Shown: positions 8,773 to 16,586 of the stretch, one piece after another
Position numbering within the stretch: the first letter of the stretch is position 1
Layout of the letters: each line of letters begins with the position of its first letter
Source: Nocardia mexicana NBRC 108244
Lineage (GTDB): Bacteria; Actinomycetota; Actinomycetes; Mycobacteriales; Mycobacteriaceae
Assembly (NCBI RefSeq): GCF_001613165.1
Contig: NZ_BDBV01000099.1
Location: 1 to 50,282 of the forward strand
Direction: 5' to 3'
DNA: 50,282 nucleotides
The notes under the pieces: generated by a model
What the model was told of the DNA's origin: nothing
The model's database searches: none
Seen by the model: the letters and a program-made list of their open reading frames with translations, nothing else
Position numbers and translations under genes: made by a program

Positions 8773-9548
8773 GTGTCCGTGGTCACGGTGGGTTTCACCA
8801 TGCGGGCGATCTGCTTGCGGAGCAGACCGGGCACGAAGCGGCGAGCCAGCCAGAGTGGCCGGGCGGGGCCCGGGAAGACGAACAGCGGGGACTTCGGGTT
8901 GGCGACCGCCTTCTCCATCGCGTCCACCACCTTCTCGGGCGCCATGCCGCTGCTGCCCGCCAGGATCGCCGGGTCGACGGAACGCACGCCGTCCAGGAAC
9001 GGGGTTTCCACGTGCGGCGGGCAGATCGCGATCAGCCGCACGCCGCTGCCCGACAGCTCCAGCGAGAGCGCCTCGGCGTAGCAGACCACCGCGAACTTCG
9101 AGGCCGAGTACCCCGCCAGTCCCGGCGACGGCAGCCATCCGGCGACGGACGCGAACAGCACCACCGTGCCGGATCCCGCGGTGCGCATCGCGGGAATGAC
9201 GGCCTGGCAGAGATGGACGGTGCCGAGGTAGTTGATGTCCATCATCCGGCGCATCTCCGAAGGGTTCTGGGCCAGAGTCGAACCCACGCGGCACAGCGCG
9301 GCGGCGTGCACCAGGTGCTCGATCGGTCCCAGTTCGGCGCGCACCTTCTCCACCACCGCGGCCACCGCTTCCGAATCGGAGACGTCGCAGGTGTAGGTGG
9401 TCATATTCGGTGAGCGACGGGCGGTTTCGGCCAGTCCGGTCTCGTTCACGTCCACCGCGGCCACCCGGTATCCGGCCGCGGCCAGGCGGTGGGCGACGAT
9501 GCGGCCCATACCGCTCGCCGCCCCCGTCACCAGTGCTGTCTTGGTCAT
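8760..9548 (-). CDS. Short-chain dehydrogenase/reductase
   Basis: A 262-aa classical SDR. The nucleotide-binding motif is TGAASGMG (residues about 8-15), the DV acidic pair follows in TCDVSDSEAV, the structural motif reads HAAALCRVG in place of NNAG, and the catalytic Ser is in FASVAG with YSASK (Tyr/Lys). The C-terminal hydrophobic and basic tail (LWLARRFVPGLLRKQI) suggests membrane or steroid-like substrate association, as in some SDRs, but this is inference. The ATG at 9546-9548 has a strong AGGAGG site. It lies 88 bp downstream of the decarboxylase-like gene and is probably cotranscribed with it from the KstR-boxed promoter at 10341. Confidence 0.88.
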   Translation of the reverse strand: MTKTALVTGAASGMGRIVAHRLAAAGYRVAAVDVNETGLAETARRSPNMTTYTCDVSDSEAVAAVVEKVRAELGPIEHLVHAAALCRVGSTLAQNPSEMRRMMDINYLGTVHLCQAVIPAMRTAGSGTVVLFASVAGWLPSPGLAGYSASKFAVVCYAEALSLELSGSGVRLIAICPPHVETPFLDGVRSVDPAILAGSSGMAPEKVVDAMEKAVANPKSPLFVFPGPARPLWLARRFVPGLLRKQIARMVKPTVTTDTRGE

Positions 9549-9636
9549 CCTGCCTCCTGTATCGACTCCGCGTTTCCGGCGGCCGGATCTCCGTCTCGGC
9601 CCCGGCATTCGCCGCGGTGGCGGTGGGTCGGGTTGC

Positions 9637-10329
9637 TCATCGGATCTCCGTGGCGTCCTCGAAAGCCATGCGCAGCAGCCCGATATGACTGGTGAACAAC
9701 GCGCGTGCGGGTAAGCCGAGGCCGCGCATCTCGTCCGCGACCGGGTGGTCGCCGAGCTCGATCCGGGTGCCGCCCAACCGCATTCGCACATGCGCCGGAT
9801 TCATCACCCACGGCGTAGCGCGGAGCACGCCGTCGCGGTGGGTATAGGTCTGCATCGAGGCGCCGCCCAGGCCCGCGGGCGCGGGTATCCCGCCGCCGCT
9901 GTCCAGCGCCACCACCAGGCGGTCGTCGAGCCGCACCTCGCACCGCTTGCCGCGGCCCTTCGGCACGATCCGGATATCGGCCATCTCCTTGGGAAAGCCC
10001 CAGAGTTCGCGGCCGACGGCGCAGGTGAAACTCTGATTCACCGGCAACCAGCGGATATAGGCGCCGGTGCTGCGCCGACGGCCGGGTACCTGGGCGAGCA
10101 GCGAGAACGCGAACTCGTGATAGGGACCTAGGTCGGTGTCGAGGTGCCGCATGAAGGCGAGCGCGCACAGCGCACGGCCCGCGAAACGCACCGGCTCCAG
10201 CCCCGTCCCGGCCAGGAGGCCGCGCGCAGCCGCCGGGTCGACCGGGAACAGGCTCGAACAAGCCTCGGCGGAACGCACCTCGACCGGGACCCGGATCTGC
10301 TCACCGAGAATGGAATGCACCTGCGCCAT
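9637..10329 (-). CDS. Acetoacetate decarboxylase-fold protein
   Basis: A 230-aa member of the ADC-like superfamily. The hallmark segment GRELWGFPKEMADI contains the WGFPK motif whose Lys forms the Schiff base in true acetoacetate decarboxylases. Members in sterol clusters probably act on other beta-keto acids or CoA-derived intermediates, so the substrate is not assigned. The start is the ATG at 10327-10329, preceded by GAGGTG; the longer frame to 10404 runs through the operator. A perfect KstR box ends 25 bp upstream of this ATG, placing the gene in the sterol regulon. The SDR at 8760 follows on the same strand. Confidence 0.82.
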   Translation of the reverse strand: MAQVHSILGEQIRVPVEVRSAEACSSLFPVDPAAARGLLAGTGLEPVRFAGRALCALAFMRHLDTDLGPYHEFAFSLLAQVPGRRRSTGAYIRWLPVNQSFTCAVGRELWGFPKEMADIRIVPKGRGKRCEVRLDDRLVVALDSGGGIPAPAGLGGASMQTYTHRDGVLRATPWVMNPAHVRMRLGGTRIELGDHPVADEMRGLGLPARALFTSHIGLLRMAFEDATEIR

Positions 10330-10340
10330 CACCTCGCAAT

Positions 10341-10354
10341 TAGAACACGTTCTA
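10341..10354. promoter_or_regulatory. KstR operator upstream of the decarboxylase-like gene
   Basis: TAGAACACGTTCTA is a perfect palindrome and fits TnnAACnnGTTnnA at all fixed positions. It lies 12-25 bp upstream of the start codon, where a repressor would block transcription. Nothing else is evident in the rest of the 228-bp gap up to the fadD stop. Confidence 0.85.
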
Positions 10355-10557
10355 GCATGATCGGGTCCGGATTCGGCGTCCGGAATTCGGTCGAAAGGTC
10401 CCACTGAGCGGGAGTTGAAGGATCGATCCCGGGGACCGCGTTCCCCCTCGCCATCCAGGCGAACGCCGAGATCGGTACAAGGGTCACCACTCGATTCGAG
10501 CGTTCGCTGGAATGACGGGGCGGGCGCCGCCGCGCTGGCCGGTCGACCCGGGTCGAT

Positions 10558-12168
10558 TCAGCCCGCCTCGTGGTCGGGGTCTCGGCTCGCCGCATGGTCT
10601 TTCGCCCACCGGTAGTCCGGCTTGCCGCTGGGCGTACGCCCGACCACACCGACGACCCAAATCTGCCGGGGCAGTTTGTATCCGGCCAGGTGTTCGCGAA
10701 CATGCGCCTCGAGCGCGGCGAAGTCCACCGGCTGCGTGCCGTGCCCGGACACCACCGCGGCGACCTGCTGGCCCCAGCGTGCGTGCGGCACCCCGATCAC
10801 CACCGCGTCATAGATCGCGGGGTGGGACTTCACCACCGCCTCCACCTCCTCGGTGAAGACCTTCTCGCCACCGGTGTTGATCACCATGTTGCCGCGGCCC
10901 AGCAGCGTGATCGCACCGTCCGCCTCGACGCGGGCGCGGTCGTCGGTGACGACGATGCGCACACCGTCCACGGTGCGAAACAGCTTGTCGGACTTGGCCT
11001 GATCCTTGTAGTAGCCGAGCGGGACGTTGCCCCGCTTGGCGACCCAGCCCTCTTCCCCCGGATTCACCTGGCGGCCGTCGTCGTCCACCACCATGGCCCC
11101 GCGGCCGGTCTGCACCCGCGGCCCGCGCGCCGGATCGTCGTCCTTCTGCGCGAATCCGATACCGCCGAAACCGGTTTCGGACGAGCCGATGGAATCGGTG
11201 ACGACCGTGTGCGGAAGCAGTTCCAGCAGTTCGTTCTTCACCGGTTGCGACAGCAGGGCCGCGCCCGATCCGATCGCCAGCATCGACGAGGCGTCCACGG
11301 GTGCCGCCCGGTAGGCGTCCACCAGCGGGCGCGCCATGGCATCCCCGGTGATGACCAGCACATTCGCCCGTTCCTCGGCCACCACCCGCCAGGTCCGGGC
11401 CGGATCGAAACGCGGCTCGAAGATCACGGCGTTGCCGGACCACAGGGCATTGAAGGTCGGCATCATGGCGGCGGCGTGGATCAGCGGCGGCAGCACCAGC
11501 CACCGGCTCGGATCGCCCTGCGCACCGGTGCGGGACTGCTGGTACTCGTCGGCGACCGGCTCACCGGTGTAGAAGTCGATGCCGCCGCCCAGCACCCGCC
11601 ACATGTCCTCCTGCCGCCACATCACGCCCTTGGGCATCCCCGTGGTGCCGCCGGTGTACATCATGAACAGGTCGTCGGCGGTGCGTGGCTCGAAATCGCG
11701 TGCGGTAGACGATGTTTCGAAGGCACGCCGGTACGGCACCGAACGGCACGGCAGCTCGTCACCGCCCTGGTCGTCGTCGACCACGAGGGCATACCGGATC
11801 GAGGGCACCTGTTCGAGCACCGTGTCGACGACGGGTGCGTAGCAGCGATGGTGCACCAGCGCCTCGAGGTCGGCGTTCTCGTACACGTAGCGCAGTTCTT
11901 CCGCGCCGTAGCGGTAGTTGATGTTGATCGGCACCGCACGCACCTTGAAGCACGCGATGAGCGTCTCCATCGTCTCGATGCTGTTGTGCATCTGGAATCC
12001 GACGTGGGCGCCGGAGCCGATGCCCGACGCGGTCAGATGGTGGGCGAGCTGGTTGGCGCGACTTTCCAGTTCCCGGAACGTCACTCGGCGCCCGCCCTGG
12101 ATCACTGCCACTCGATCGGGCATGGCGTCGACGGCGTGCTCGAACAGGTCGGCGAAGTTGTTCGGCAT
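10558..12168 (-). CDS. fadD19: Acyl-CoA synthetase, FadD19-like (sterol side-chain CoA ligase)
   Basis: A 536-aa AMP-forming ligase of the ANL superfamily. The P-loop-like A3 motif YTGGTTGMPKG is at 171-181 and is followed by VMWRQEDMWRVLGGG, a signature I associate with FadD19-type steroid ligases. The later motifs SIGSSETGFGG, VVTDDRARVEADGAITLLGR (A7/A8 hinge) and the C-terminal RTPSGKPDYRW with its catalytic Lys are present. FadD19 activates C26 (C27-sterol) carboxylates with CoA. The gene is the last of the leftward CYP123 operon, 37 bp after an unrecognised 411-aa gene. The ATG at 12166-12168 has an AGAG-type ribosome-binding site. The specific fadD19 identity is likely rather than certain; FadD17-type paralogues are an alternative. 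Confidence 0.8.
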   Translation of the reverse strand: MPNNFADLFEHAVDAMPDRVAVIQGGRRVTFRELESRANQLAHHLTASGIGSGAHVGFQMHNSIETMETLIACFKVRAVPININYRYGAEELRYVYENADLEALVHHRCYAPVVDTVLEQVPSIRYALVVDDDQGGDELPCRSVPYRRAFETSSTARDFEPRTADDLFMMYTGGTTGMPKGVMWRQEDMWRVLGGGIDFYTGEPVADEYQQSRTGAQGDPSRWLVLPPLIHAAAMMPTFNALWSGNAVIFEPRFDPARTWRVVAEERANVLVITGDAMARPLVDAYRAAPVDASSMLAIGSGAALLSQPVKNELLELLPHTVVTDSIGSSETGFGGIGFAQKDDDPARGPRVQTGRGAMVVDDDGRQVNPGEEGWVAKRGNVPLGYYKDQAKSDKLFRTVDGVRIVVTDDRARVEADGAITLLGRGNMVINTGGEKVFTEEVEAVVKSHPAIYDAVVIGVPHARWGQQVAAVVSGHGTQPVDFAALEAHVREHLAGYKLPRQIWVVGVVGRTPSGKPDYRWAKDHAASRDPDHEAG

Positions 12169-12205
12169 GATTTCTGCTCTCTGGCTGGGATTTACACGGC
12201 GCGCA

Positions 12206-13441
12206 CTACACGACCGTGAGCGGTAGCGAACGACGGTCGGTGAAGGCGAAGTCGGCGCCGGTGCTGAACCGGGTGACGGCCACCTCGGGCGCCTCCGCGA
12301 ACGGCGTTGCGGCCGCGGTGATCTCCGCGACCAGGTCGTCCCCGTCGGTGTGGACCCGGGTGCGGAAGTGCGGATCGACACCGCGGACCATGGCGTCCAG
12401 CGGTGCCGGATGATCGGCATCGATCAGCGCGGGCCAGCCCCCGTCCGCCACACCGGGGCAGTCGCGGGACAGTCGCAGCACCACGCTGTCGTGATAACCG
12501 GTGATGTCGACGGCGGTGTAGGACAGCGGGTTCCACGCCGGGTGCAGTCGCAGCACCTGTGCCAGTGCGGCGAAGTCGTTGCCCAGGCCCAGGGCCTTGC
12601 GGATGCGCTCGGAGGTCAGCCCGGCGATCCCGGTGAACTGTTTGCGCGCGATGTCCTGCGCCGCCGCGGAATCGGTACGCTCCCGCACGGCGATCAGGAA
12701 TCCGAGGGTGAGCAGATGCTGCTGCAGGCACACCTCGTCGGCCATCCGGATCAGCGCGGACCGCGAGAAGTCGCCGAACCGCAGATCGCTCAGCAGCGGT
12801 CCGGCGTAGTCCGATTGCCCGGGGTCGGCGGGATCGATCGAAGCCAGCTCGAGGCGCGCGGCCGCCGACGCCGCGATCCGTTCGGTATTCGCCGGTATCG
12901 GTGGCGGCTCGTGGGACGCATCGATGGTGACGGTCCACGCACACACCGGATTCCGGTCCGCGGGAACTCGCGGCGGTCGATGGATCGGACGCACCTGGGC
13001 CAGCGGATTGGTCGCGAGGGCGGTCGCGTCGAAGGTCGGATCCTCGATGGTGTGGCACATCGCCACCACGAAGTCCTCCCCCATCGGCTCCACATCCGCG
13101 AGTGCGCCGCAGTGGTCGAGCCAGAACTCCCCGTGATCGTGATCGTCCACTCGGAACCGGAAGTCCATGAACTGCGGCGGCGCCCCGATATCGAGCTGCA
13201 GGCCCTTGAAGATCGTGACGACTCCGTCGCCGGGGATCCGCAGTGCCTCGCGCATCCGCCGCGTGTAGACGGGGCTGGCCAGCTGCCATTCCTCGATGGC
13301 GATCTCCGCCATGCCATCCCGGCCGAAGGCCGCGATCGAGTGCGCCATGCCGGAGCGGTCGATGAGATGCCCGCACAGCAGCAGCTCCGGCACCAGCACG
13401 GCCAGCCGGTCGCGGGACAGTTCGGCGAATCGCGACGACAT
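12206..13441 (-). CDS. Conserved protein of unknown function in the CYP123 operon
   Basis: A 411-aa protein I do not recognise. It begins MSSRFAELSRDRLAVLVPEL and contains a His/Cys/acidic block, FWLDHCGALADVEPMGEDF followed by VVAMCHTIEDPTFDATA, that looks like a conserved functional core. No signal peptide or transmembrane helix is apparent. The start ATG lies 5 bp after the stop of the SnoaL-like gene (TGACCGGCATG), indicating translational coupling, and fadD follows 37 bp downstream. The position between a ferredoxin/CYP module and an acyl-CoA ligase suggests a role in processing a hydrophobic, possibly steroid-derived substrate; this is inference from context only. Confidence 0.78.
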   Translation of the reverse strand: MSSRFAELSRDRLAVLVPELLLCGHLIDRSGMAHSIAAFGRDGMAEIAIEEWQLASPVYTRRMREALRIPGDGVVTIFKGLQLDIGAPPQFMDFRFRVDDHDHGEFWLDHCGALADVEPMGEDFVVAMCHTIEDPTFDATALATNPLAQVRPIHRPPRVPADRNPVCAWTVTIDASHEPPPIPANTERIAASAAARLELASIDPADPGQSDYAGPLLSDLRFGDFSRSALIRMADEVCLQQHLLTLGFLIAVRERTDSAAAQDIARKQFTGIAGLTSERIRKALGLGNDFAALAQVLRLHPAWNPLSYTAVDITGYHDSVVLRLSRDCPGVADGGWPALIDADHPAPLDAMVRGVDPHFRTRVHTDGDDLVAEITAAATPFAEAPEVAVTRFSTGADFAFTDRRSLPLTVV

Positions 13442-13446
13442 GCCGG

Positions 13447-13998
13447 TCACCACAGGGGAACCGGGGATTCCCCGACGCGATACCACCCCGGTAGCGGATC
13501 CTTCGAGGTCGACCGCTCGATGCGCTTCTGCATGCCCGGGGACAGCGCGTTGTCGGTGATCATGTCCATGAAAAGCGCTGCGACATTGCCGAAGTCGAAG
13601 AAGTCCCGCTGCCACGACCACTGGAAGTCGCCGCCGTAGCGAAACCAGCTGCCGCCGATGCCCTCCGGGCTGTAGTGCCGTCCGTCGGCACGCTTTCCCT
13701 CGTTGATCTGCTTCCAGAGGCCGATCACGGAACCGCTGCGATCGTCGACGACGAATTCCTGATAGGGATACGTCCACCCCTCCAGCCCTGCCATTTCCTG
13801 GCCGAGCGCCAAATCCCGGATCTCGTCGCGGCCGACGGCCATGAACTCCTGGGTGGGTCCGTAGTTCCAGCCGTAGGTGGCGTCCTCGGTGTACATCTGT
13901 GCCAGCGGTCGCCAGTCGCCGGCGTCCTCACAGCGTTTGTTCTCGTCCACCCAGCGGCGGACCATCTCGTCGAGCTCGTCACGGGAAAAGCCGGGCAT
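13447..13998 (-). CDS. SnoaL-like / NTF2-fold protein
   Basis: A 183-aa protein whose N-terminal 130 residues fit the SnoaL/NTF2 alpha+beta fold pattern: RRWVDENKRCEDAGDWRPLA, MYTEDATYGWNYGP, then GRDEIRDLAL. This fold includes ketosteroid isomerases and polyketide cyclases that bind flat hydrophobic substrates, but no specific catalytic Asp/Tyr set can be assigned by eye. The ATG at 13996-13998 follows AAGGA. It lies 17 bp after the ferredoxin gene and 5 bp before the next gene. Confidence 0.72.
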   Translation of the reverse strand: MPGFSRDELDEMVRRWVDENKRCEDAGDWRPLAQMYTEDATYGWNYGPTQEFMAVGRDEIRDLALGQEMAGLEGWTYPYQEFVVDDRSGSVIGLWKQINEGKRADGRHYSPEGIGGSWFRYGGDFQWSWQRDFFDFGNVAALFMDMITDNALSPGMQKRIERSTSKDPLPGWYRVGESPVPLW

Positions 13999-14015
13999 GT
14001 GAATGTCCTTCGGTC

Positions 14016-14219
14016 TCAGGGCTGTTGGTTGTCGTCGACGATCGTCAATGCCTGGGTCGGGCAGTACCGGACGGCGTCGCGGGCCGCCTCCAGGTCGTCA
14101 CCCGGATCGGCGCGCAGGACCTGCACCTTGCCGTTCTTCGGCACCGTGAACACGGCGGGCGCCTCGTCCTGACAGACGGCGTGGCCCTGACACAGATCGA
14201 GGTCCACCTCGATGCGCAT
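14016..14219 (-). CDS. 3Fe-4S ferredoxin (CYP partner, Rv0763c-like)
   Basis: A 67-aa ferredoxin with the cluster-ligand pattern C10-x5-C16 (CQGHAVC) and C53-P (YCPTQAL). It has a His where a fourth Cys would sit, which is typical of the 3Fe-4S ferredoxins that donate electrons to actinobacterial P450s. Its ATG overlaps the stop of the upstream SDR by one base (TGATG), showing tight coupling. In mycobacteria the equivalent gene lies beside cyp51; here it is in the CYP123 operon and cyp51 is about 20 kb away, so it could serve either P450. Confidence 0.92.
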   Translation of the reverse strand: MRIEVDLDLCQGHAVCQDEAPAVFTVPKNGKVQVLRADPGDDLEAARDAVRYCPTQALTIVDDNQQP

Positions 14220-15025
14220 CACCGATCCCCCTCTCCGGCGTCCGAATTCAGTTCCCGCAGTGGCGCTTCGGGCTGCACCTCGACCAGCACCAGATGCGCC
14301 CCGCGCGGCGCGGCGGCCACCGTGACCACGGCGGCGGCGATATCGGAGGCGCGCAGGAAGTACGGGTGCCGCGCGAAACCGAAGCGCACCCACTCCTCCA
14401 GCATGGGGCCGACCACCTCGGGAGCGCCGTTCATGCCCATCGCGGTCTGCGTCGCGCCGGGCCGCACGATCGAGGCGCGAACGCCGGTGCCCTCCAGTTC
14501 CATTCGGAGCTGGTGTGCCATCGCCTCGAGGCCGGTCTTGGCCGCGTTGTACGCCCCTACACCCGGCCGCGGGCGGTCGGCACAGTCGGATCCGATCACG
14601 ATGAAGTCGCCGCGGCGCCGGGCGATCATCCCGGGGACGACCCGGTGCGCGAGTCGCTGCGCGCCGACCAGGTGCACCTGCACCTGATGCAGGAACGTGT
14701 CGGGTTCCATGTCGTAGGCGTGCCCGAATTCCAGGTCACCGGCGCCGGACACGACTATTTCGGCCGGACCCAAGGCCTTTTCGGTAGCGGCCACGAACTC
14801 GTCCACCGAGTCGCCGTCCGCCACGTCGAGCCTGTATGCGAAGGCCTCGCCGCCATCGGCCCGGATCTTCTCCGCGAGTTGTTCACAGACATCCACACGC
14901 CGGGCCCCGAGCGCGACGGGATAGCCCTGTTCGGCGAGGGCGACGGCGGTGGCGGCGCCGATGCCGGAGGAGGCGCCGGCGATCAGGGCCGGGCGCCGAG
15001 CGGGATGGGGTTCGAATCGCGGCAT
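14219..15025 (-). CDS. Short-chain dehydrogenase/reductase (Rv0765c-like)
   Basis: A 268-aa SDR. The cofactor motif is AGASSGIG, the acidic/basic cofactor-selecting region is LGARRVD (two Arg suggest NADP preference), the substrate-side Ser is in VIGSDCADR, and the active-site Tyr/Lys are in YNAAK. The N-terminus MPRFEPHPARRPALI resembles mycobacterial Rv0765c as I recall it. It lies 49 bp downstream of CYP123 and overlaps the ferredoxin start by one base. It probably oxidises or reduces a product of the neighbouring P450s; the substrate is unknown. Confidence 0.87.
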   Translation of the reverse strand: MPRFEPHPARRPALIAGASSGIGAATAVALAEQGYPVALGARRVDVCEQLAEKIRADGGEAFAYRLDVADGDSVDEFVAATEKALGPAEIVVSGAGDLEFGHAYDMEPDTFLHQVQVHLVGAQRLAHRVVPGMIARRRGDFIVIGSDCADRPRPGVGAYNAAKTGLEAMAHQLRMELEGTGVRASIVRPGATQTAMGMNGAPEVVGPMLEEWVRFGFARHPYFLRASDIAAAVVTVAAAPRGAHLVLVEVQPEAPLRELNSDAGEGDR

Positions 15026-15074
15026 CAGATTTCGGCCTTCCGGAGAGAGTCGGGACGGGAGAGGGCGCGCGACA

Positions 15075-16295
15075 TCACCGGGCCTCCACGGAGACAGGCA
15101 ATTTCGCGAAGCCGCGGACGTTCGTGGAGTGCACCCGCTCGATCCCCGATTCGTCGATTCCGTACGCCCGCACTCGATCGGCGAACTCGCGCAGGGCGAT
15201 TCCCGCCTCCAGCCGTGCGAGGTGTGCGCCGAGGCAGAAGTGCACCCCGCGCCCGAAGCTGACCAGCCCGCCCTTGTCGGCTCGCTCGATGTCGTAGCTG
15301 TCGGAGTGGGCGAACACCTCCTCGTCCCGGTTCGCGGAGCCGACCAGCAGCAGTACCTTGTCCCCGGCGGGGATGGTGCCGCCGTGCAGGTCGATGTCGA
15401 CCGCGGCGGTCCGGGCGAGGATCTGGCTGGAGGTGTCGTAGCGCAGCGTCTCCTCCACCCAGTGGCCGACCAGCTCCGGATTTCCGGCCACCTTCGCGTA
15501 TTGCGCGGGATCGACTGCGGCCCAATACAATGCGTTGCCGAGCAGTTTCGTGGTGGTCTCGTTGCCGGCCACCACCATCAGGAACAGGAAGCCGATGATC
15601 TCGTCGTCGGCGAGCTTGTCCCCGTCGATCTCGGCGTCCAGCAGCGCGGAGGTCAGATCCTCGGTGCGGGCGCGACGGCGCTGCGCGAGCATGTCGGCGT
15701 AGTACCCGACCAGGTGCAGTGACGCCTCCATGGCGGGCACCGGGACGTCGAGCACGCCGTCCTCGCGATGCATCACCTGGTCGGCGAGTCTTCTGATCTC
15801 GGCGCGGTCGGGCTCGGGGACGCCCATCAGCTCCGAGATGACGTCCATCGGCAGCTTGCCCGCGAAATCGTCTATCCAGTCGAAGCTTTCACCCGCCAGC
15901 GCGGGCTCGAGGTGCTGCAGCGTCAGTTCACGAATGCGATCGGTCATCTCGGTGACCCGCCGCGGCGTGAATCCCTTGTTGACCAGTTGCCGCATGCGCA
16001 GGTGGCGTGGATCGTCCATCGCCAGGAACGACATGGTCTTGTGCGCGTGCGGACCCCAGGCCGCCGGATCCAGCGACACCCCGTTGGCGCTGGACAGGCG
16101 CGCATGGTCGCGGAAGCCGTTGACCACGTCCGCGTGCCGCGACAGCGCCCAGAACCCCAGCTCCGGATTGTGATACAGCGGCGCCTCGGCACGCAGGCGG
16201 CGGTACACCGGGTACGGATCGTCGTGGAACGCGTAGTCGTAGGGGTCGAAGGCGAGCGGCTCCACCGACGCCGACGCACTGGCCGATCCGGTCAT
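15075..16295 (-). CDS. Cytochrome P450, CYP123-like
   Basis: A 406-aa soluble bacterial P450. The I-helix oxygen-activation motif is AGNETT, the ExxR motif is EETLR, and the haem-binding loop is FGRGVHFCLG with the axial Cys. Segments such as FDPYDYAFHDDPYPVYRRLR and EETLRYDTSSQILART match CYP123 of mycobacteria closely. The family's substrate is not established. The start is the ATG at 16293-16295 with a GGTGG site; the much longer open frame upstream is not coding. It is the first gene of a leftward operon (SDR, ferredoxin, SnoaL-like, unknown, fadD) and is divergent from aldA. Confidence 0.92.
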   Translation of the reverse strand: MTGSASASASVEPLAFDPYDYAFHDDPYPVYRRLRAEAPLYHNPELGFWALSRHADVVNGFRDHARLSSANGVSLDPAAWGPHAHKTMSFLAMDDPRHLRMRQLVNKGFTPRRVTEMTDRIRELTLQHLEPALAGESFDWIDDFAGKLPMDVISELMGVPEPDRAEIRRLADQVMHREDGVLDVPVPAMEASLHLVGYYADMLAQRRRARTEDLTSALLDAEIDGDKLADDEIIGFLFLMVVAGNETTTKLLGNALYWAAVDPAQYAKVAGNPELVGHWVEETLRYDTSSQILARTAAVDIDLHGGTIPAGDKVLLLVGSANRDEEVFAHSDSYDIERADKGGLVSFGRGVHFCLGAHLARLEAGIALREFADRVRAYGIDESGIERVHSTNVRGFAKLPVSVEAR

Positions 16296-16367
16296 CGCCA
16301 CCACCCCACATTCGAGAACGAGTTCAGCCGTTCGCAGCGGCCCCGGGCAGCCACGAAAGACACATAG

Positions 16368-16390
16368 CTGGACATGTGTCTGGACGGTAC
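16368..16390. promoter_or_regulatory. Palindromic TetR-type operator 1 (CYP123 side)
   Basis: On the minus strand this reads CCGTCCAGACACATGTCC. An 18-bp block (CCGTCCAGACACRTGTCC) is shared with the site upstream of cyp51 at 33826, with one base difference in the core. It lies about 75-95 bp upstream of the CYP123 start. Confidence 0.7.
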
Positions 16391-16510
16391 CACCACTGCC
16401 GCGCGCCGACAACGAGTTCGAGGTATTTTTCGATGCATCCCCAAACTGCGAAGCGTCCCGCACACAGACTCCGAGGCACGACTCCGGCGCGCGACGAAGA
16501 TCGACATAAC

Positions 16511-16524
16511 TGAAACAAGTTCTT
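16511..16524. promoter_or_regulatory. Weak KstR-like box between CYP123 and aldA
   Basis: TGAAACAAGTTCTT fits TnnAACnnGTTnnA except at the last base. It could be a second control site in the CYP123/aldA promoter region, or chance. Confidence 0.35.
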
Positions 16525-16550
16525 GCGCCATCGACCGCCGCGAACCTATA

Positions 16551-16570
16551 GTCCGTACACGTGTCCAGAC
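16551..16570. promoter_or_regulatory. Palindromic TetR-type operator 2 (aldA side)
   Basis: GTCCGTACACGTGTCCAGAC contains the ACACGTGT core shared with the other sites. It lies 17-36 bp upstream of the aldA start. Confidence 0.6.
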
Positions 16571-16586
16571 AGCATGGGAGCAACCG

